Below are positions 6,430 to 10,202 of a DNA stretch of 12,009 bases, in pieces (position 1 is the stretch's first letter; each line of letters begins with the position of its first letter). The stretch comes from JBDRLD01 sp043813445 (GTDB lineage: Bacteria > Patescibacteriota > Patescibacteriia > JACPHY01), in contig JBDRLD010000092.1 of NCBI GenBank assembly GCA_043813445.1, forward strand, positions 1 through 12,009, written 5' to 3'. The position numbers were made by a program, and so were the translations under genes. The notes under the pieces are model-generated. The model saw only the letters and a list, made by a program, of their open reading frames with translations. It was not told where the DNA came from and made no database searches.

Positions 6430-6523
6430 AGTATATCATAAGAAAATAATTTTTTGAGTGATAAAAAAAGTTTGTCAAGTGATCACGCGTGCAAAAATAT
6501 ATTATGCTCCCATGCACGTGCAA
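6430..6523 (-). promoter_or_regulatory. A+T-rich promoter region of the basic protein gene
   Basis: Two candidate minus-strand promoters. Proximal: extended -10 TGATATACT (6430-6438) without a good -35 box, giving a leader of about 85 nt. Distal: TTGCAC (6518-6523), 16 bp, TATATT (6496-6501), giving a leader of about 150 nt. An isolated TTGACA (6473-6478) is not at a usable distance from either. Runs of A and T between them may act as an UP-like or bent segment. Confidence 0.5.
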
Positions 6524-6538
6524 TCATTTTGTTCCGTC

Positions 6539-6649
6539 GTCATTCTGAATAAGCGAAGCGAATGAAGAATCTCACCCATACATGTAAGTGGTACTACGTC
6601 GTATCGCGTGTCGCCCATGTGAGATCCTTCGCCTTCGGCTCAGGATGAC
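6539..6649. repeat. REP-like inverted pair (GTCATYCTGA type)
   Basis: Left arm 6539-6575 starts GTCATTCTGA, contains AAGCGAAGCGAA and ends AGAATCTCAC. Right arm 6619-6649 read on the minus strand starts GTCATCCTGA, contains GCCGAAGGCGAA and ends GGATCTCAC. The arms are inverted and about 43 bp apart. This consensus (GTCAT-Y-CTGAGCGAAGCGAAGRATCTC) recurs as dispersed intergenic REP-type repeats in many bacterial genomes. With the promoter and terminator features beside it, it accounts for the gene-free stretch 6341-6691. Confidence 0.6.
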
Positions 6650-6654
6650 ACCGG

Positions 6655-6690
6655 ATAAAAGAAACACCACCCCGATGTGCGGAGTGGTGT
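6655..6690 (-). terminator. terminator of the kinase-like gene pair
   Basis: On the minus strand ACACCAC...GTGGTGT (6664-6690) forms a 7 bp stem, extendable by a CCG/CGG pair, followed by TTTCTTTTAT. It begins one base after the stop codon of the downstream kinase-like gene. Confidence 0.75.
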
Positions 6691-6691
6691 G

Positions 6692-7198
6692 CTAGAGGCC
6701 GAGGCGAATGCAGAGCACTTCTTCAATGAAGCCGCCGTACTCGGTGAGGAGTTGGTCCATGAATGGATTTCCGTAGTCGAGTATGATCGGCGCATTGCCG
6801 GTGATAGCGAAGTTGTCGACAGAGTCGATGGTGTGTCCGAGGTGTTCAACGAGGAACATTAGTTTCGCGTCACGGTGTGTTCGCTCCTGCATGGTTTGGT
6901 ATATGCTGGGTCCGGCAAAAGATTCAGACGGATTATGTCGGTCGTAGACATTGCAGAAGATGAGGCCGAGACGACATCGCGCGAGTAAGCGGTGATGTGT
7001 GTTCCTCCAACATCGTGCTTCACGATACTGCTCGAGGATGCCGTCGAGCAAGTATGCGCGAATTGCATAACGGAGGAGTCTACACTGCTCATGGTTTCTC
7101 CAGAGCCATCCAAGGAATCCCCCGATGTAGATCCGCGGCACCTTGATTGCATACGGACCGATCAGGAATACGATCCGATGGGTTCCGAATCGGATCAT
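6692..7198 (-). CDS. Kinase-fold-like protein A, 168 aa, unknown function
   Basis: No exact family recognised. The sequence carries the skeleton of a protein kinase-like fold in miniature: N-lobe strand pair FGTHRIVFLIGPYAIKVPR with K19 in a VAIK-like setting, an EA..W..H segment (about 59-69), a catalytic-loop-like H122-x-x-D125-x-x-D128-N129, and D141-Y-G (kinase DFG) in PIILDYG. The H-to-N distance (7) equals that of HRDxxxxN, and N-to-D (12) is close to the canonical 13. The catalytic Asp would be one place off, and the chain is far shorter than a full kinase, so a pseudokinase or a minimal small-molecule kinase are both open. Paralogue of the gene immediately upstream, starting three bases after that gene's stop; the ribosome site GGAGAAGGGG lies inside the upstream gene's end, so translation is coupled. 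Confidence 0.7.
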   Translation of the reverse strand: MIRFGTHRIVFLIGPYAIKVPRIYIGGFLGWLWRNHEQCRLLRYAIRAYLLDGILEQYREARCWRNTHHRLLARCRLGLIFCNVYDRHNPSESFAGPSIYQTMQERTHRDAKLMFLVEHLGHTIDSVDNFAITGNAPIILDYGNPFMDQLLTEYGGFIEEVLCIRLGL

Positions 7199-7201
7199 GG
7201 C

Positions 7202-7756
7202 TTACCCCTTCTCCTCGATCGCAAACGATCGGAGGAGTTGTTCGAGCTGATCGCCGTGACATTTGAGAAGTTGCATCATGTCAATGTGCCTGTCGCCGTA
7301 GTCAAGGATCCAGACGCGTTGCCTATCGAATGCAAAGTTGTCTCGATCGTCAAACCAGTGTCCCTTGCGACAGCTTATTCCGAGAAGGCCTTTTCGATCC
7401 TCTGGGGCAGCCCGTGCGACGAAGTCCCCGCAGGTGTCGAATGTGAAGTTGCCGACTCCTCGTTTGCGGAGATACACATTGACGATAATAAGTGGGATGA
7501 CACACGGAACTAAGATTCGATGACGAATTCGCCAGTACCGCACTGCCTCATTCCAGTTTTCTCCCAGACCAACCTGATGGAAAACGTGATGCATGAGGCT
7601 GCCCCACGCCCAACCCATGGCTTGGCGTAGGGGGATGCGTGCCTGAATGAGGCTGATGACATCAGTAATGAAGCCAATCGGAAGATTGATTCGTGGGAAT
7701 TTCATCACAACCGGACCGAGCAGGAGCACGATCCGATGTGTTCCAAATCGGATCAT
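7202..7756 (-). CDS. Kinase-fold-like protein B, 184 aa, paralogue of A
   Basis: Shares the first ten residues (MIRFGTHRIV) and the overall motif order with protein A: GPVVMKFPR (K19), EA..YWRIRHRIL..C (71-85), NVY (93-95), H133-x-x-D136-x-x-D139-N140-F-A, and ILDYG (150-154), with the same 12-residue step from Asn to the DYG Asp. Outside these blocks identity is low, so the duplication is old. The start at 7756 is preferred to an in-frame start 41 codons earlier because GGAGGA (7762-7767) lies five bases upstream and because it matches the start of A; the longer frame would also run through the promoter. The region IPLIIVNVY is hydrophobic but short, and no signal peptide is evident. First gene of a two-gene transcript. 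Function unknown; phosphotransfer or nucleotide binding is the inference. Confidence 0.7.
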   Translation of the reverse strand: MIRFGTHRIVLLLGPVVMKFPRINLPIGFITDVISLIQARIPLRQAMGWAWGSLMHHVFHQVGLGENWNEAVRYWRIRHRILVPCVIPLIIVNVYLRKRGVGNFTFDTCGDFVARAAPEDRKGLLGISCRKGHWFDDRDNFAFDRQRVWILDYGDRHIDMMQLLKCHGDQLEQLLRSFAIEEKG

Positions 7757-7822
7757 GATTGTCCTCCAGTGATTCCCCGAGAAAATCGAGGGGAGCTGTT
7801 GTTGGGAATGAACCACGGGTGA

Positions 7823-7857
7823 ATGGTATATGAGATAGCGCGTTGTGTCAATACCAT
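7823..7857 (-). promoter_or_regulatory. promoter of the kinase-like pair flanked by inverted repeat
   Basis: Minus strand TTGACA (7846-7851), 17 bp, TACCAT (7823-7828); an alternative -10 box TATACC (7825-7830) has 15 bp spacing. ATGGTAT (7823-7829) and ATACCAT (7851-7857) form a perfect 7 bp inverted repeat that brackets the promoter, a plausible operator. Between promoter and start codon, TCCCC/GGGGA (7774-7794) makes a leader hairpin next to the ribosome site. Confidence 0.6.
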
Positions 7858-7859
7858 CA

Positions 7860-7900
7860 AAGATACAAAGAAACCACATCGCTTCGGCGATGTGGTTTCT
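7860..7900 (-). terminator. terminator of tRNA-Ala
   Basis: AGAAACCACATCGC (7869-7882) and GCGATGTGGTTTCT (7887-7900) form a perfect 14 bp stem with a four-base loop. On the minus strand it is followed by TTGTATCTTTG. Its first base overlaps the last base of the encoded CCA of tRNA-Ala. Confidence 0.8.
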
Positions 7901-7975
7901 GGTGGACCGTACCGGATTCGAACCGGTGACCCCCTGCTTGCAAAGCAGGTGCTCTACCAGCTGAGCTAACGGCCC
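7900..7975 (-). tRNA. tRNA-Ala (anticodon TGC)
   Basis: Complete 76 nt cloverleaf on the minus strand: acceptor GGGCCGT/ACGGTCC (one G-U), D arm TAGCTCAGCTGGTAGAGC, anticodon loop TTTGCAA with TGC, T arm with GGTTCGAATCC, discriminator A and encoded CCA. It has its own promoter and terminator, separate from the tRNA-Tyr unit. Confidence 0.97.
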
Positions 7976-8016
7976 AGGCGACTGCCTGAATGCTGGTGTA
8001 ACACAGTACAGAAACT

Positions 8017-8044
8017 AGCGTATCATATTACCGGGGCAGGTCAA
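8017..8044 (-). promoter_or_regulatory. promoter of tRNA-Ala
   Basis: Minus strand TTGACC (8039-8044), 16 bp, TACGCT (8017-8022), preceded by TGA as an extended -10. Transcription would start about 35 nt before the mature tRNA 5' end. Confidence 0.6.
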
Positions 8045-8074
8045 GAGAAAGAACGCCCCAAGTTGGGGCGTTCT
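8045..8074 (-). terminator. terminator of the tRNA-Tyr/Ile/Asn unit
   Basis: AGAACGCCCC and GGGGCGTTCT (8050-8074) form a 10 bp stem around five bases, followed on the minus strand by TTCTCTTG. It begins five bases after the tRNA-Asn CCA and slightly overlaps the promoter of tRNA-Ala. Confidence 0.8.
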
Positions 8075-8079
8075 CATGG

Positions 8080-8155
8080 TGGCTGCGGAGATAGGGCTCG
8101 AACCTATGACCACCGGCTTAACAGACCGGCGCTCTGCCAACTGAGCTACTCCGCA
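8080..8155 (-). tRNA. tRNA-Asn (anticodon GTT)
   Basis: Complete 76 nt cloverleaf: acceptor TGCGGAG/CTCCGCA, D arm TAGCTCAGTTGGCAGAGC, anticodon loop CTGTTAA with GTT, T arm ATAGGTTCGAGCCCTAT, discriminator G and encoded CCA. The CCA is followed by a second CCA in the DNA. Eight bases separate it from tRNA-Ile upstream, so the two are cotranscribed. Confidence 0.97.
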
Positions 8156-8163
8156 GTGTTGTC

Positions 8164-8240
8164 TGGTGGGGCTGGCCGGATTTGAACCGGCGACCTTAGG
8201 TGTATCAGACCTACGCTCTGCACAGCGGAGCTACAGCCCC
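8164..8240 (-). tRNA. tRNA-Ile (anticodon GAT), unusual D loop
   Basis: 77 nt: acceptor GGGGCTG/CAGCCCC, D stem GCTC/GAGC, anticodon stem TAGGT/ACCTA with loop CTGATAC (GAT), T arm GCCGG-TTCAAAT-CCGGC, discriminator A and encoded CCA. All four stems are perfect. The D loop reads CGCTGTGCA: it lacks the usual A14 and the G18-G19 pair that docks with the T loop. The gene may still be functional, but the elbow must form differently. Confidence 0.9.
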
Positions 8241-8247
8241 GATGACA

Positions 8248-8357
8248 TGGTAGAGAGGGAGGGATTCGTCCCGTCATGCGACGGGAGTAAACAACCCGAG
8301 AGCAGTGAGCTTTTTACCCCGTCGAATGACGGGGCGACCGGCCTCGGCCACCTCTCC
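8248..8357 (-). pseudogene. class II tRNA-like element, probably degenerate tRNA-Ser-type gene
   Basis: The minus strand starts GGAGAGGTGGCCGAG, like many tRNA-Ser genes, and ends GAATCCCTCCCTCTCTACCA, with a T-loop-like CGAAT, an acceptor strand pairing with GGAGAGG (one G-U) and encoded CCA. The span is 110 nt, about 20 more than a usual tRNA-Ser. The interior cannot form an anticodon arm: it is filled by two related hairpins (CCCGTC-ATTC-GACGGG and CCCGTC-GCAT-GACGGG) which, with flanking TAAA/TTTA, make an inverted repeat of about 22 bp around a 21 nt spacer. It stands in line between tRNA-Tyr and tRNA-Ile in the same transcript. Either a palindromic element replaced the core of a tRNA gene, or this is a highly divergent tRNA-like RNA. 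Confidence 0.5.
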
Positions 8358-8384
8358 AAAGAACTGGCATGCTCGGCAGGATTT

Positions 8385-8413
8385 CCCGCCCAAGGCGGGT
8401 GCGCCTAGGGCGC
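8385..8413. repeat. two adjacent G+C-rich palindromes
   Basis: CCCGCC-CAA-GGCGGG (8385-8399) is followed at once by GCGCC-TAG-GGCGC (8401-8413). They lie in the spacer between tRNA-Tyr and the tRNA-like element. They resemble dispersed REP-type hairpins; a processing role in the tRNA precursor is also possible. Confidence 0.55.
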
Positions 8414-8431
8414 AGAACGTACCGCCAAAAT

Positions 8432-8515
8432 TGGTGGAGGGGGGAGGATTCGAACCTCCGAAGCCGAAGCGCCGGATTTACAGTCCGGTCCCATTAACCA
8501 CTCGAGCACCCCTCC
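8432..8515 (-). tRNA. tRNA-Tyr (anticodon GTA)
   Basis: Complete 84 nt class II cloverleaf: acceptor GGAGGGG/CCCCTCC, D arm with GAGTGGTTAA, anticodon stem CCGGA/TCCGG with loop CTGTAAA (GTA), long variable arm (GCTTCGGCTTC region), T arm GGAGGTTCGAATCCTCC, discriminator A and encoded CCA. First gene of the tRNA unit. Confidence 0.97.
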
Positions 8516-8525
8516 GTACTCGGAT

Positions 8526-8554
8526 AGGATAGCTCGACATAACGCCTTCGTCAA
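8526..8554 (-). promoter_or_regulatory. promoter of the tRNA-Tyr/Ile/Asn unit
   Basis: Minus strand TTGACG (8549-8554), 17 bp, TATCCT (8526-8531). Predicted transcription starts within about 10 nt of the tRNA-Tyr 5' end. It is divergent from the uvrC gene. Confidence 0.7.
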
Positions 8555-8611
8555 TGCCACAAGTTGTCAGGCGGTTGTCATTTTGTGTTGTATGTGGTCT
8601 GCTGCAAGTGT

Positions 8612-9937
8612 ATGCAGATTGCAGTAAGTCGCCTCCAACGAATTCCAAAAAAGCCGGGCATCTACACGTTCACGAAGCGGGGCGTGCCGATTTATGTTGG
8701 CAAGGCGCGAGATCTTCGGGCACGGCTCGCTGCGTACAAGCCGGGCGGCGATTGGAAAGCGGAGATGCTTGCGGAAGCAACGGGTCTGCGAGTAGAGACG
8801 ACGAAGTCCGAGCTTGAAGCGCTCCTTCTTGAGGCCGCTCGCATCCGAGCGCTGCAGCCGAAGTGGAACCTGCGACAGCGTGATGATAAATCGTTCGTGT
8901 ATATCTGCATCACTACTGATGAGGATTTTCCGCAGGTGCTCATCGTTCGCTCGTTTCGTCGCGCCGGTACATACATCGGTCCGTTTGTTTCGACACGCGC
9001 GGTGCGTGAAACGCTGAAGGCACTTCGGCGTGTGTTCCCGTATCGGTGTAATGGCAAACCCAAAGACCCCACCCCCTCTCCCCGTCCTAGGCGGACTAAG
9101 AAGCACTCCCCCTCCCGGCGGGAGGGGGAGAAAGTTGTGCGGGCGTGTTTGCATTACCACATCGGACTCTGTGCCGGAACGTGTGCGGGTGTTGTCTCGA
9201 AGGCAGAGTATCGTCGGCGGGTGATCAATCCGCTCGTGAAATTGTTGCAGGGTGAGACGACGAGCGCACGGAGGATGCTTGACAGCACACACCGCACATT
9301 ACTCGATCAAGTTCTTGAAGAGTCGCGCGTTCTTGAAACATCGGAGAAGTATGAGCTCGACCTTCTCGAGCTGCAACGCGTTTTGAATCTCGTTGCGCCG
9401 CCACACCGAATTGAGGGGTATGACATTTCCAACATTCAAGGGAGGGATGCGGTTGGTTCTCTTGTTGTGGCGATTGATGGTGAAATGGATTCGTCAGAGT
9501 ACAAGCGGTTTCGTATCCGGACACTCGAGGGGCAATCAAACGATGTCGGAATGCTGCGTGAGGTGCTGGAGAGGAGGATCACTCATATGCCCATCCCAGC
9601 CACCACCCACGTTCGCGCGAGCAGGCTCTCATCGCGTAATAACAAACGAGATGGGGAGAAATCGGAATGGCCACTCCCCGATCTCATCGTTGTTGATGGT
9701 GGGAAGCCGCAGCTGAATGGAGTGGTACGAACGCTGCGCGGTGCAGGTATCCATATCCCGATTGTGTCACTCGCGAAGCGAGATGAAGAGATCTTTCTCC
9801 CAGGTGAACGCTTTCCGCTCCGGCTACCAAAAAGCTCTCCGGCACTGCATTTGCTCCAGCGAGTAAGAGATGAGGCACATCGATTTGCGGTGGACTACCA
9901 TCGAAAGCGTAGAATGAGGCGCACACTGAATAGTTAA
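8612..9937 (+). CDS. uvrC: Excinuclease ABC subunit C, short form, 441 aa
   Basis: UvrC makes both incisions in UvrABC nucleotide excision repair. In order: GIY-YIG nuclease domain (PGIYTF 15-20, PIYVGKA 26-32, catalytic-region ELEALLLE 67-74, PKWN 83-86), the four cysteines of the [4Fe-4S] cluster (C146, C179, C187, C191), and the RNase H-like nuclease domain (GYDISNIQGRDAVGS 269-283, PDLIVVDGGKPQLN 356-369, RVRDEAHRFAVDYHR 417-431). The tandem helix-hairpin-helix end of the usual 590-620 aa proteins is missing, and the central UvrB-interacting UVR segment is hard to see. C146-C179 is 33 residues where E. coli has 12, owing to a basic, Pro-rich insert; a second insert of about 20 residues lies at 325-352. 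An ATG at 8612 (MQIAV) is preferred to TTG at 8564 because homology starts near it; neither has a clear ribosome site. Confidence 0.88.
   Translation: MQIAVSRLQRIPKKPGIYTFTKRGVPIYVGKARDLRARLAAYKPGGDWKAEMLAEATGLRVETTKSELEALLLEAARIRALQPKWNLRQRDDKSFVYICITTDEDFPQVLIVRSFRRAGTYIGPFVSTRAVRETLKALRRVFPYRCNGKPKDPTPSPRPRRTKKHSPSRREGEKVVRACLHYHIGLCAGTCAGVVSKAEYRRRVINPLVKLLQGETTSARRMLDSTHRTLLDQVLEESRVLETSEKYELDLLELQRVLNLVAPPHRIEGYDISNIQGRDAVGSLVVAIDGEMDSSEYKRFRIRTLEGQSNDVGMLREVLERRITHMPIPATTHVRASRLSSRNNKRDGEKSEWPLPDLIVVDGGKPQLNGVVRTLRGAGIHIPIVSLAKRDEEIFLPGERFPLRLPKSSPALHLLQRVRDEAHRFAVDYHRKRRMRRTLNS
9064..9133 (+). repeat. palindrome-containing in-frame insert in uvrC
   Basis: Within the insert between the first two cluster cysteines, CTCCCCCTCCC (9106-9116) pairs with GGGAGGGGGAG (9120-9130), a perfect 11 bp stem with a three-base loop. 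A further pyrimidine-rich block (ACCCCCTCTCCCC, 9071-9083) could pair with the same G-rich strand. The encoded residues are low-complexity (Pro, Ser, Arg, Lys). The excess over the E. coli spacing is 21 residues, or 63 bp, so the frame is kept. Exact boundaries are estimated. Confidence 0.6.
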
Positions 9938-9988
9938 ATGTTGTAGTATTTTGTCAGGTCATTCCAATGTGGGAGGCAGCATCAGAAG

Positions 9989-10034
9989 AATTATTCGCTA
10001 AATAAGGCGGATATTTCTTATTTTTGAATAAATT
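9989..10034 (+). terminator. A+T-rich nested inverted repeat, possible uvrC terminator
   Basis: AAATAAG (10000-10006) and CTTATTT (10017-10023) are perfectly inverted and followed by TTG; outside them AATTATTC (9989-9996) and GAATAAATT (10026-10034) pair with one gap. The stem is poor in G+C, so termination may be weak; a regulatory site upstream of the next promoter is the alternative. Confidence 0.4.
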
Positions 10035-10066
10035 TGTCACACGCCCAACAGTTTTGTTGATACATC

Positions 10067-10095
10067 TTGACAAATTGTTGGTTTCGTGGTAAAGT
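10067..10095 (+). promoter_or_regulatory. strong sigma70-type promoter of the 586-aa gene
   Basis: TTGACA (10067-10072), exactly 17 bp, TAAAGT (10090-10095), downstream of an A+T-rich stretch (9985-10066) that could act as an UP element. It is the best promoter in the window. It also rules out the in-frame start at 10086, which lies inside it. Confidence 0.85.
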
Positions 10096-10104
10096 GGTCT
10101 GCGT

Positions 10105-10202
10105 GTGCTATGCCCGCCGTGGGCGAGTCACGCTTGTTCGTTCGTCAACAACGCGACCTCATGAGGGTCGCCATCGCAAACCGAAAGGAAAGGGAGGATT
10201 CG
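10105..10202 (+). promoter_or_regulatory. structured 5' leader of the 586-aa gene
   Basis: About 100 nt lie between the predicted transcription start and the ATG. They contain GCCC-GCCGT-GGGC and, at 10153-10171, GCGAC/GTCGC with an inner CC/GG around TCATGA. The ribosome site GGGAGG (10192-10197) lies five bases before the ATG. Post-transcriptional control or mRNA stabilisation is possible. Confidence 0.4.

Noticed and set aside
6177..6449. 90-codon Leu/Phe-rich plus-strand frame
   Set aside because: Exact shadow of the Lys/Arg/Ala-rich minus-strand gene, which has a strong ribosome site.
8166..8532. Small frames with GFEPAT and GGGFEPPKP-type peptides
   Set aside because: These are the well-known spurious translations of antisense tRNA genes (here Ile, the tRNA-like element and Tyr).
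10086..10202. 39-codon N-terminal extension of the 586-aa protein
   Set aside because: Its first codon lies between the -35 and -10 boxes of the promoter; the good ribosome site belongs to 10203.
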